Translations under genes and position numbers: made by a program
The notes under the pieces: generated by a model
Told to the model about the DNA's origin: nothing
Databases searched by the model: none
The model's input: the letters and a program-made list of their open reading frames with translations, nothing else
Shown: positions 15,381 through 20,691 of the stretch, piece by piece
How the letters are laid out: each line of letters starts with the position of its first letter
Numbering within the stretch: position 1 is the first letter of the stretch
Virus record (IMG/VR): IMGVR_UViG_3300031215_000056
Location: 1-28,382 of that record
Strand: one strand, 5' to 3'
DNA: 28,382 bases
DNA from: a virus

Positions 15381-15635
15381 TTAGATGCGGTTATTTTGCA
15401 GCCAGACGCGGCCTGCGTCGGTGATCGCGTATTTAGTGCCACGGTCGCTGGCCACGCTCGTCACGAGGCGCCGGGTGTCTGCGGTGGCGAGGGCGCCATC
15501 GAACTCTGCAGTAGTCAGCTGGCGCGTCGCCATGGCCACATCGGCCTGTAGATGCCGCGATGCAGTCGGGTAGTCGCCTGCCTCGGCTAGAGAGGTGAGC
15601 AGGTTGCGCAGGATTAAAAATTCGCGGTCGTTCAT
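15381..15635 (-). CDS. Small winged-helix protein (Mu gp26 position)
   Basis: An 84-residue protein: helix (DREFLILRNLLTSLAEAG), helix (QADVAMATRQ), helix (TTAEFDGALATADTRR), then a beta wing (LVTSVASDRGTKYAITDAGRVWLQ). The wing sequence with KYxITDAGR is a common winged-helix ending. It sits just upstream of the terminase pair, where Mu has gp26. It has one of the few Shine-Dalgarno sequences of the late operon (GGAG, 7 bases before the ATG). It could be a regulator or a structural helper. Function unknown. Confidence 0.7.
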   Translation of the reverse strand: MNDREFLILRNLLTSLAEAGDYPTASRHLQADVAMATRQLTTAEFDGALATADTRRLVTSVASDRGTKYAITDAGRVWLQNNRI

Positions 15636-15638
15636 ATC

Positions 15639-16043
15639 TTAACTCCGTTTGAGTAGTTGAGTGTTTACCGCTCGCTGCTCCTTCGAGAATTCTCGGAAAT
15701 CCGCAGAGAGTAGCTCGAGCGTGTTGGTCTGAGATTTGTTTTGCTCCTCCAGGCGCGCGATGCGCGTGCCCTGGTGCTCCTGTGTCTCGTGGATTTGTTT
15801 GCGGCTCATGGCAGCTGTAACTAATTTGCCCTCGACGTAGTTTGCGTGCTTCTGGTGGTCGTCGTGACTGACAAACCGCTTCTCCATTGAGACGATAAAC
15901 GGTTGCTCAATCTTGCGTTTGCCGAGCGCAACTTGCATCTGATTCCAAAATCCGATCATGGCAAAGAGCGAGACGAACACGGCCGCAAAAACGAGAGCCA
16001 TCATAGGATCAGGCAGAGCGGAGAGTTGTGAGATTTGGATCAT
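15639..16043 (-). CDS. Membrane-anchored coiled-coil protein (DUF2730 / Mu gp25-like, possible i-spanin)
   Basis: A 134-residue protein with one N-terminal membrane segment (residues about 13-34, MMALVFAAVFVSLFAMIGF), then a basic stretch (LGKRKIEQ). A long periplasm- or cytoplasm-facing coiled coil follows (QGTRIARLEEQNKSQTNTLE). Mu gp25-type proteins have this shape and lie just before gp26-gp27. The same topology fits an inner-membrane spanin subunit, and two small lipoproteins that could be outer-membrane partners lie immediately upstream. The stop is 3 bp from the next start (15635). Confidence 0.7.
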   Translation of the reverse strand: MIQISQLSALPDPMMALVFAAVFVSLFAMIGFWNQMQVALGKRKIEQPFIVSMEKRFVSHDDHQKHANYVEGKLVTAAMSRKQIHETQEHQGTRIARLEEQNKSQTNTLELLSADFREFSKEQRAVNTQLLKRS

Positions 16044-16084
16044 AGCGAATAAAAAAAACAGAGCAGGTAGGCAGTGGCTAGAGG

Positions 16085-16552
16085 CTACAGGCCGGCGACC
16101 GTGACAAAATAGACCGGGACAAACTCATAGCTCACATCAGGCCGCAGCGCATCCGCCAACTGGAGCTGGTAGGTATGGGCAGGGCCACTAGCCGGGACGG
16201 TCGGATCCGGCTCAGCCGCCAGCACATTCGCCCACTCATCCACAATTAACCGTTGCAGGCTCGTATCATCCGGATAGACTGAGGCCACACCCTCCTGTAG
16301 CGCGAGGGCCACATCACCCGGAGCGGAGGCACGGTCGAAGGCCGCGTTGATTACCGCGCTAAGAGCAAACTGCCCCGCGCCTTCATCAGTGATTTGAGGC
16401 ACTTGTGAGAGTAAGAGAGCCTTGGCCGTGCCCTTGATCAGATCATAGGCGACCGGCTGATCCTCCTTAAAATCATCAATAGCCTGGCAGCCGGTAAACG
16501 CAACCGCTCCAATGAGCAGCGCGGCAAGTAGTATGTGTGTTAGTTTTTTCAT
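16085..16552 (-). CDS. Phage lipoprotein, lysis region
   Basis: A 155-residue protein with a lipoprotein signal: MKK, a hydrophobic core (ILLAALLIGAVAF) and lipobox FTGC with Cys22. After Cys22 the mature part is acidic and helical (QAIDDFKEDQPVAYDLIK; QFALSAVINAAFDRA; ALALQEGVASVY), ending in strands (YEFVPVYFVTVAGL). It is larger than typical Rz1-type spanins. It lies between the small lipoprotein and the membrane/coiled-coil gene. It may act in lysis, or in superinfection exclusion as some phage lipoproteins do. The lipobox is clear; the function is inference. Confidence 0.7.
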   Translation of the reverse strand: MKKLTHILLAALLIGAVAFTGCQAIDDFKEDQPVAYDLIKGTAKALLLSQVPQITDEGAGQFALSAVINAAFDRASAPGDVALALQEGVASVYPDDTSLQRLIVDEWANVLAAEPDPTVPASGPAHTYQLQLADALRPDVSYEFVPVYFVTVAGL

Positions 16553-16561
16553 GATTAATTG

Positions 16562-16687
16562 TTAGTCGAGCGGTTGAAATTCAATCGGCGGGAACGCGGG
16601 CAAATCGCTGCCTGCGGTGGTATCGGCAGTGTGCGCACAGCCGATCATTGAGAGCGCGAGCGCGCAGGCTAAAATAGTGCGAACCAT
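16562..16687 (-). CDS. Small proline-rich lipoprotein, Rz1-like outer-membrane spanin candidate
   Basis: A 41-residue frame from the ATG at 16685-16687 to a TAA at 16562-16564. The first 16 residues are a hydrophobic signal (MVRTILACALALSMIG) with lipobox MIGC at Cys17. The mature part of about 25 residues is short and Pro-rich (LPAFPPIEFQPLD), the usual picture of an o-spanin that fuses inner and outer membranes at the end of lysis. It overlaps the end of the cysteine-peptidase-like gene by 19 bp in another frame, and such overlaps are common among lysis genes. Confidence 0.6.
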   Translation of the reverse strand: MVRTILACALALSMIGCAHTADTTAGSDLPAFPPIEFQPLD

Positions 16688-17112
16688 ACAGAGTCCATTT
16701 CCTGGCGGGTGAGTGTGTAGAGGCCACCATTAGGCTGGGGCTCGATTTCGGTGATGCGGTATCCCTGGCCATCGGCGATGATCGCCGCGTTGACGCTGTG
16801 CGGCTGGCTCGGGTCGCCCTCCTGTAAGTAGCAGATCAGCCCAATCGCTCGAGCATTATCGCCTCGACCCAGCGCATTGCGCACGATCACGTAGGCCCGA
16901 AATAACCACGCCCAGTCGTCGCAATCCAGTTTATCGCGCAGCCAATACGTCAGGCCGATCAAACGCATCTGCCAAACAAATTGTTTATAGACGGGCAGGA
17001 GTTTACCCGGCTCCCACGCATCGACCGAGGCGTCCATCATCTCGACATGCGCGTTCGGGTAGCGGCGACGCAGGCTCTCGCGCAGCTGAAAAGATGTTAC
17101 GGTTTTTTTCAC
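16669..17112 (-). CDS. Papain/transglutaminase-like cysteine peptidase, endolysin candidate
   Basis: A 147-residue protein with a plausible Cys-His-Glu catalytic set: Cys64 in LDCDDWAWLFRAY at the head of a helix, His105 in PHSVNAAIIADG and Glu124 in ITEIEPQ. The order Cys-helix, His-strand, acidic residue in an I-E-P-Q strand is that of the papain-like/transglutaminase superfamily. No signal peptide is present, so export would need a holin. The start is a GTG at 17112 overlapping the previous stop by 4 bp (GTGA). In the lysis region it could cleave peptidoglycan cross-links, which would make it the endolysin. Alternative: a virion-associated or regulatory peptidase. Confidence 0.55.
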   Translation of the reverse strand: MKKTVTSFQLRESLRRRYPNAHVEMMDASVDAWEPGKLLPVYKQFVWQMRLIGLTYWLRDKLDCDDWAWLFRAYVIVRNALGRGDNARAIGLICYLQEGDPSQPHSVNAAIIADGQGYRITEIEPQPNGGLYTLTRQEMDSVWFALF

Positions 17113-17987
17113 AGCGCACCCCCTCTCAATTTTTCGGTCTCAGGCCGGCGGGCTGGATCTAACGCTAGATGCCCTAGTCGCGCATGGATCACATCCTCCG
17201 CCTCCTTGATCGCGACCCGGTGGTAACTCCGACTCTCATCGATTGAGGCGTGGTCATAACCATGTTGCTCTATCATGTCGACCGCAGTGGCATCCCAATC
17301 CTCGGCGCACACTAGATGCCCATGCAGGAGGCCGTCCTCACGCTGGAAAAACGCATACACAGTTGAGACATTACTCGGCACCCGGATCGCAAACAGCCCA
17401 CGAAACCATTTTGCGCTCAACCATTTCAGCCAGCGGAATCGCTTAATCCCATCACAAAGCACCGCCGTTTCAACCGCGATTCCATGGGCCTGCAAAGCCT
17501 CTGCAAGCCGCACAAAATAATGCCCCGCCCCATAAGAGTATCCGGTAAAAAACACGACCGGCTTACGCATCGAGTTGCGAGCGATGTAGTCCGCCAGAGC
17601 CACCGCATCATCATCCCAGCGCTGCGGGGTGAGCACGCAAACATCAGGAGAGGCCAACGAGCGCAGTTTGCGCCAGAGTAACTCCAGCCCCGTCACCCGG
17701 TGCCAGTCCTGGCGAAAACCCGTAGCCGATACGATCCAAACCGCAATCGTGCCCGTAGAAGCAACACTCTTGCCGCTTTTTTTGGCGCTCGATCCGCTAG
17801 CTAACAGTCCAACAGATCGAGCGCCCCGGCTCACAGTCCGGCAGGCCGCGCGTATTACGCTAGTTAGGCAAAAAAAGGATGCGACCCGACGGCCTACCCC
17901 TAGTCCGCCGGGCCGGGGGCCGGAAACAAAAAACCGGCCCCTTTGGTTAACCCCAAAATTGTTAGGAAAATTGATAAGTGTGCTCAT
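17109..17987 (-). CDS. Alpha/beta-hydrolase-like protein, lysis region
   Basis: A 292-residue protein. Residues 80-292 show an alpha/beta hydrolase pattern: a strand ending in SATGFRQDW (oxyanion region, 87-95), a strand plus elbow VVFFTGYSYGAGH with Ser151 in G-Y-S-Y-G, an acid candidate Asp179 (VLCDG) and His246 near the end (QHGYDHASID). Phage esterases of this fold are known as LysB in mycobacteriophages, which cut outer-layer lipid links during lysis; a similar role here is inference. The first 75 residues are Arg/Ser/Gly-rich with no domain character, and the DNA there holds two strong inverted repeats. The start is an ATGA overlap with the previous gene, so coupling supports it. Confidence 0.6.
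   Translation of the reverse strand: MSTLINFPNNFGVNQRGRFFVSGPRPGGLGVGRRVASFFCLTSVIRAACRTVSRGARSVGLLASGSSAKKSGKSVASTGTIAVWIVSATGFRQDWHRVTGLELLWRKLRSLASPDVCVLTPQRWDDDAVALADYIARNSMRKPVVFFTGYSYGAGHYFVRLAEALQAHGIAVETAVLCDGIKRFRWLKWLSAKWFRGLFAIRVPSNVSTVYAFFQREDGLLHGHLVCAEDWDATAVDMIEQHGYDHASIDESRSYHRVAIKEAEDVIHARLGHLALDPARRPETEKLRGGAL
17784..17825. repeat. 11-bp perfect inverted repeat inside hydrolase 5' region
   Basis: GGCGCTCGATC (17784-17794) and its exact reverse complement (17815-17825) flank a 20-base loop. It lies in the low-complexity N-terminal part of the alpha/beta-hydrolase frame. No U-tract follows on the coding (leftward) strand; only A residues do. A terminator is therefore unlikely. 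Confidence 0.75.
17916..17941. repeat. 8-bp GC inverted repeat with A-rich loop, near hydrolase start
   Basis: GGGGCCGG (17916-17923) and CCGGCCCC (17934-17941) flank a 10-base A-rich loop. On the leftward RNA the loop is U-rich. The element is about 45 bp inside the hydrolase frame and could modulate its translation or be a remnant of non-coding DNA. No clear terminator tail. Confidence 0.6.
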
Positions 17988-18301
17988 CGCGCACCTCCCG
18001 TTTCAGATTTTGCCGACGTCGCGATAGTCGCCGCCTTACCCAGCGGCGTCGAATCGCAAAGGATCACAGCCAGCCCAGCAGGCATCCGGATCTCCACCAC
18101 CTGCCCCTCATCGATGGTTGCCCGCAATATCGAGCGACCATCCACAGTCGGAGTGCTCACCCCGTGTGCAGCAAACTGCACCGCCCCACACTTGCCCTTA
18201 GTCGCAGGCAGCTCACGCTGCCCACGCACCGCCGCCCGGTAGCCCGGCGAGCACCGAGCCAGGAACTCATCTTTTTCTTGTGTTTTTACGGCAGGGATCA
18301 T
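17984..18301 (-). CDS. Hypothetical protein at head of late operon
   Basis: About 105 residues from the ATG at 18299-18301 (a GTG at 18311-18313 would add four). It starts MIPAVKTQEKDEFLARC, with a middle rich in Gly/Ala and a beta-rich end (ILRATIDEGQVVEIRMPAGL, AVILCDS). It has two Cys and no membrane segment. It is the first frame after the strong terminator at 18385-18420, so a late promoter should lie between 18301 and 18385; none with good consensus is visible, as expected if it needs a phage activator. Its stop overlaps the hydrolase start (ATGA). No family recognised. Confidence 0.6.
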   Translation of the reverse strand: MIPAVKTQEKDEFLARCSPGYRAAVRGQRELPATKGKCGAVQFAAHGVSTPTVDGRSILRATIDEGQVVEIRMPAGLAVILCDSTPLGKAATIATSAKSETGGAR

Positions 18302-18339
18302 AATGTGAGCCACACCATAACAGACCCCAAAAAAGCCGT

Positions 18340-18666
18340 CTAATCACCAGTCCCACCAGTCCAGTCGGTCATAAAAAACATCAAAAAGCCCCGCTCAGAC
18401 AACCAGTCTGGCGGGGCTTTGTATTTTAAAAGTCCGCATTCGCCAGCTCGCTGTGAGTCACCTTGGACGTTCTCAGTCTTGTGGATAATTTGGACAGATA
18501 GAGAGTTATCGTCATCCTTATGATCAGGGCAGTTCGGACAGTAGATCGCTGTCACTCGATTTTCCGTGTGGAGAGCGTCGAACATCGAACCAGTCCAGCC
18601 GCAGCGATGACATCGGCAGGACTGAGAACCAGACGGACTATTCAATTCATTTCGTTCCTCATTCAT
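18340..18666 (-). CDS. Small zinc-ribbon protein ending in a terminator
   Basis: A 108-residue frame. Two Cys pairs, CRCHRC (residues 17-22) and YCPNC (42-46), and further His/Asp make a zinc-ribbon that often contacts DNA or RNA. The gene starts in an 8-bp overlap with the upstream basic-protein gene, so the two are translated together. Its last 30 codons run through the strong intrinsic terminator at 18385-18420. The functional protein may therefore be shorter than the frame, or the terminator leaves truncated messages. No function can be assigned beyond metal binding. Confidence 0.6.
   Translation of the reverse strand: MNEERNELNSPSGSQSCRCHRCGWTGSMFDALHTENRVTAIYCPNCPDHKDDDNSLSVQIIHKTENVQGDSQRAGECGLLKYKAPPDWLSERGFLMFFMTDWTGGTGD
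18385..18420 (-). terminator. Strong intrinsic terminator of the repressor operon
   Basis: Arms AAAGCCCCGC (18385-18394) and GCGGGGCTTT (18411-18420) pair perfectly, with an inner CAGAC/GTCTG extension and a short loop. Reading leftward, the stem is followed by TTGATGTTTTTT, a good U-tract. Reading rightward the stem is followed by GTATTTTAAAA, so weaker bidirectional use is possible. It separates the regulatory genes (18.3-20.5 kb) from the lysis and packaging genes. Confidence 0.85.
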
Positions 18667-18976
18667 GATTCAGTTCCACGTTCTGAGAAAGTTTCTTTGC
18701 CGCTTTGCGCTCTCGTTTGAGCCTCGCCGCTTCCAGCTTTTCCAGATCGCTTTTAGTTTTTGGCCGCGCTGGATCGTTGCGGACAGACACCGCTGACCTT
18801 TTTCGACGTCTAGGCATTTTGTATCCATAATCATAATCCATAGGGGTCACACCGAAAGCGGCAGCGAGCATCATGGATCCTGCCGTACGATCCCGAACCA
18901 CACCCACAGAACCAGTCAGATCGTGCGAACGCGAGCTATCGTCGCGGTTGTTTGAGTCATTGATTGTATTAGTCAT
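18659..18976 (-). CDS. Basic hypothetical protein
   Basis: A 105-residue protein with a polar, disordered N-terminus (residues 1-28, Asn/Asp/Ser-rich), a short hydrophobic patch (GSMMLAAAFGVTP) and a strongly basic second half (KMPRRRKRSAV; LEKLEAARLKRERKAAKKL). It looks like a nucleic-acid binder with a C-terminal helix. It lies between the ASCH gene and the zinc-ribbon gene in the regulatory operon, overlapping the latter by 8 bp. Family unknown. Confidence 0.6.
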   Translation of the reverse strand: MTNTINDSNNRDDSSRSHDLTGSVGVVRDRTAGSMMLAAAFGVTPMDYDYGYKMPRRRKRSAVSVRNDPARPKTKSDLEKLEAARLKRERKAAKKLSQNVELNHE

Positions 18977-19028
18977 AATTGTGTTAGTTCAGGATTCAGG
19001 CGGACGGCTCGCGTCCACGTCTTCGATG

Positions 19029-19496
19029 TTATTGTAGATTGAAAAATCCAAGCGCCCCTTTGCATGGCGTGAATGGAAGCGGACGGGCGTACTTTAGCAC
19101 AAAGCCGTAATCACCCATAAACCAATTGGAGTCGGAACTATCCACGCAATCAACTATTTCGGCCACACCGACAACGCCGCCCCGTTGCAACTCGGACAGT
19201 TTCGGCAGGTTGTTGACCCCGCAATATTGGATGGCGAAAAATTCAGCATCATCGTATTCATCGCGGGTGCAGCCCTTCCCAGCGTGAACTAAAAAGCGAC
19301 CTCGAAAGTTTGTCTTCCAGCTACGATTCTCTATGTCTTTGCCAGCATTGACAATGAGCCATGCCCAAGGCTGTCTGATCGAGAGCGCGGGCAGTTTCGG
19401 CAAGTCCAACACAGAACCAGCCGGAGCAGGACAATCCAGCTCGCGCTCGGTTATTTGAGGCATTTCATCCTCTAGTAGATTCATTTGTTTTTCCAT
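19029..19496 (-). CDS. ASCH/PUA-like domain protein
   Basis: 155 residues from the ATG at 19494-19496, chosen because AAGGA lies 8 bases upstream and the start follows the repressor stop. The core starts LPALSIRQPWAWLIVNAGKD (about 34-53), followed by KDIENRSWKT and the strand GRFLVHAGKG. A GVVGVAEIVDCV strand and the end GFVLKYARPLPF plus GALGFF complete it. This is the ASCH fold, a beta-barrel related to PUA that binds RNA or modified nucleotides. Several phages carry ASCH proteins near regulatory genes; the exact role is unknown. A role in reading modified bases is possible given the methylase, but this is speculation. Confidence 0.85.
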   Translation of the reverse strand: MEKQMNLLEDEMPQITERELDCPAPAGSVLDLPKLPALSIRQPWAWLIVNAGKDIENRSWKTNFRGRFLVHAGKGCTRDEYDDAEFFAIQYCGVNNLPKLSELQRGGVVGVAEIVDCVDSSDSNWFMGDYGFVLKYARPLPFTPCKGALGFFNLQ

Positions 19497-19500
19497 CGTT

Positions 19501-19707
19501 TTAGTCCTTTCGTTCGCTGGATCGCCTGTCCTCAGTGTTCTGGGAAGCAATCAACTGCCGTATCGCAAGCGCAGCCTCGTCCGAAATATTGAGCTTCCCC
19601 GACTCACGCCTCGAAATCGACGTGCGCGGAACTCCGAGTAAGGAGGCAAGCCCCGCCTGTGTTAGGCGGAGCTTTTCGCGAGCTTGTTTATATTCGGCGG
19701 CGGTCAT
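19501..19707 (-). CDS. HTH repressor (Cro/C1-type), probable immunity regulator
   Basis: A 68-residue single-domain Xre/Cro-C1 protein. Helix 1 AEYKQAREKLRL, helix 2 TQAGLASLLG, turn, recognition helix PRTSISRRESG, then ALAIRQLIAS. It has no dimerisation or LexA-like cleavage domain, so it is not RecA-regulated in the lambda manner. Its start codon directly follows the upstream stop (TAA-ATG). In Mu-type phages the repressor gene is read opposite to ner and A, as here. Its likely target is the pair of GTGCA-N4-TGCAC sites upstream of the operon (20138-20183). It could instead be an antitoxin-like regulator, but no toxin is adjacent. Confidence 0.8.
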   Translation of the reverse strand: MTAAEYKQAREKLRLTQAGLASLLGVPRTSISRRESGKLNISDEAALAIRQLIASQNTEDRRSSERKD

Positions 19708-20073
19708 TTAGATGGCTAGGTTTACATAGATTCTGGATGTGCTCCCAGTAAGGAATCCTTGATCGTCCTCGTGATCGCAATCAAAGGCAATCCACTCGTC
19801 GCCGTCGCAAAGTTCGCCCCCAGCGTCAGCTACGTGATCGCGGAGTTCTGCATACTCGAAATTAATTGGCTCGTAAGCATCGAGATGCTGATCGTCCTCA
19901 TCTGCTCTGACAATGTCAGAGATTTCAGAGAGCATCCCCCCGTTGCCGTTAGCGCCTAGTGTGGCGGTAAATGTGTAGTAGCCGCGCCGAGCTGCAAGCA
20001 GGTCGCGGATGGACTCCGAGTTAAGGGGATTGATTTTCAGAGTGCGGTTGTTGCTGATTTTGATCGTTTTCAT
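19708..20073 (-). CDS. Acidic hypothetical protein upstream of repressor
   Basis: A 121-residue protein. Beta-rich start (KTIKISNNRTLKINPL), a helix (SIRDLLAARRG), then an acidic middle and end with many Asp/Glu (RADEDDQHLDAYEP; FDCDHEDDQGF). Strong acidity and small size are features of some DNA-mimic or anti-host proteins of phages, but nothing specific identifies it. It is the first gene behind the candidate promoter at 20133-20160 and is immediately followed by the repressor, so it is probably expressed in the lysogen. Confidence 0.6.
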   Translation of the reverse strand: MKTIKISNNRTLKINPLNSESIRDLLAARRGYYTFTATLGANGNGGMLSEISDIVRADEDDQHLDAYEPINFEYAELRDHVADAGGELCDGDEWIAFDCDHEDDQGFLTGSTSRIYVNLAI

Positions 20074-20132
20074 TTTCGTGTATCTCTTTTTTTTGGTTTA
20101 TGGTCTCGGCTCCTTGCCTTAACTTGACTCAA

Positions 20133-20160
20133 ACAATGTGCAGTATTGCACTTAATGCAA
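20133..20160 (-). promoter_or_regulatory. Candidate leftward promoter of the repressor operon
   Basis: Reading leftward: -35 TTGCAT (20155-20160), a 16-bp spacer and -10 CATTGT (20133-20138). One GTGCA-N4-TGCAC palindrome occupies the spacer and another lies just upstream of the -35. This placement is what a repressor-controlled promoter would show. The match to consensus is moderate; the operators give most of the weight. Confidence 0.45.
20138..20151. promoter_or_regulatory. Operator-like palindrome O1
   Basis: GTGCA, four bases, TGCAC: a perfect 14-bp dyad of the 434/P22-operator type. It lies in the spacer of the candidate leftward promoter and is a likely site for the HTH repressor. Confidence 0.6.
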
Positions 20161-20169
20161 ACTTTATTT

Positions 20170-20183
20170 GTGCATTTTTGCAC
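20170..20183. promoter_or_regulatory. Operator-like palindrome O2
   Basis: A second perfect GTGCA-N4-TGCAC dyad, centred 32 bp (about three helical turns) from O1. A lone TGCA half-site lies between them. Same-face spacing suits cooperative repressor dimers. Confidence 0.6.
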
Positions 20184-20185
20184 TT

Positions 20186-20260
20186 TTATTTATTAGGAGG
20201 TTTGGCAAGGTTCGGCTCCCAGAACCATGCGGATCGGGGAATGATTTCGCTAAGGCTCAT
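20186..20260 (-). CDS. Possible 24-residue peptide
   Basis: Short frame from the ATG at 20258-20260 to a TAA at 20186-20188, containing SAWFWEPNLAKP. AAGGA lies about 9 bases upstream. It sits between the tiny 22-residue frame and the operators. With so few residues, coding cannot be distinguished from a transcribed leader. Confidence 0.2.
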   Translation of the reverse strand: MSLSEIIPRSAWFWEPNLAKPPNK

Positions 20261-20285
20261 CAATCCCCGTCCTTATCGTTGTTTT

Positions 20286-20354
20286 TTAGTATTCGATCTC
20301 AAGTGAGATTTTTTCACCGGCTTGAGTGGTTTGGATTTCGATGATGTTTTTCAT
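20286..20354 (-). CDS. Possible 22-residue peptide with strong Shine-Dalgarno
   Basis: Frame MKNIIEIQTTQAGEKISLEI plus EY, from the ATG at 20352-20354 to a TAA at 20286-20288. A perfect AAGGAG lies 10 bases upstream, in a window where most genes have none. It directly follows the zinc-ribbon membrane protein gene. The predicted peptide is two beta-strands. It may be a real small protein. Confidence 0.4.
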   Translation of the reverse strand: MKNIIEIQTTQAGEKISLEIEY

Positions 20355-20373
20355 GATTTTATTTCTCCTTTAT

Positions 20374-20547
20374 TTATTTTTTAAAGGCGGGCATCTCAGC
20401 CCCACAGTCCGGGCAAACTTTGCCCCGGCTCAGGTGCGTAGTGCCGCAATTAGGGCAGCTCAGATCCGGACCCGCAAACGCTACGATGAGCGCAAACGCA
20501 GTGATTACGATACTCAGGCCTCCTAGTATGATGATAATTCCCAGAAT
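20374..20547 (-). CDS. Small membrane protein with zinc ribbon (ATT start)
   Basis: 57 codons read leftward. An N-terminal hydrophobic segment of about 26 residues (ILGIIIILGGLSIVITAFAL) spans the membrane. A two-CxxC zinc ribbon follows (CPNCGTTHLSRGKVCPDCG), then a short tail ending AFKK. No ATG, GTG or TTG exists in frame. The best start is ATT at 20545-20547, five bases after AAGGA; CTG follows as an alternative. An ancestral ATG changed to ATT is possible. It faces the early genes across the central control region, so it may be made in the lysogen. Similar one-TM zinc-ribbon proteins exist in many phages without known role. Confidence 0.55.
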   Translation of the reverse strand: MLGIIIILGGLSIVITAFALIVAFAGPDLSCPNCGTTHLSRGKVCPDCGAEMPAFKK

Positions 20548-20608
20548 GATTTCCTTTTTATTTAGTGGTTAGGTTGTCGTCGGATTCGCCAGGATTGACG
20601 GCTCCGAA

Positions 20609-20632
20609 TTGTCAGGTGTTTTGACCCGACAA
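20609..20632. promoter_or_regulatory. Central interrupted palindrome, candidate operator
   Basis: TTGTC-N-GGT, a six-base centre, ACC-N-GACAA. The two halves match exactly at eight positions each. It lies in the gap between the divergent early and regulatory genes and overlaps the predicted start point of the leftward promoter at 20637-20664. A dimeric regulator such as the Ner-like protein or the repressor is a likely ligand. Confidence 0.55.
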
Positions 20633-20636
20633 AAAT

Positions 20637-20664
20637 AAATTAAACTTTTTGCTTGCACAGTCAA
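20637..20664 (-). promoter_or_regulatory. Candidate leftward promoter in the divergent gap
   Basis: Reading leftward: -35 TTGACT (20659-20664), 16-bp spacer, -10 TAATTT (20637-20642). Transcription would start inside the palindrome at 20609-20632 and serve the zinc-ribbon membrane gene. The -35 is good and the -10 is moderate. No convincing rightward promoter was found for the early operon. Confidence 0.35.
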
Positions 20665-20665
20665 G

Positions 20666-20686
20666 ACATTTGGCTAAACATTTGGC
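20666..20686. repeat. Direct repeat of ACATTTGGC before the Ner-like gene
   Basis: ACATTTGGC occurs at 20666-20674 and 20678-20686, 12 bp apart start to start. It ends 5 bp before the Ner-like ATG (20692) and adjoins the -35 of the leftward promoter. Possible binding site for the Ner-like protein (autoregulation). Confidence 0.5.
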
Positions 20687-20691
20687 GAATC

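Noticed and set aside
16581-16772. Leftward 63-codon frame overlapping the small lipoprotein
   Set aside because: The alternative frame with a lipobox and Pro-rich tail is more convincing; this one is Arg/His-rich without domain features.
19501-19707. HTH protein as antitoxin of a toxin-antitoxin pair
   Set aside because: Neighbours are an acidic protein and an ASCH protein with no toxin fold; location opposite the Ner-like gene favours a phage repressor.
20100-20306. Rightward 68-codon frame in the control region
   Set aside because: Covers both operators, has Phe/Cys-rich random composition and no ribosome site; tiny leftward frames and regulatory sites explain the DNA better.
20326-20526. 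Rightward 66-codon frame opposite the zinc-ribbon gene
   Set aside because: The leftward frame has a clear membrane segment and two CxxC pairs; the rightward one is its shadow.
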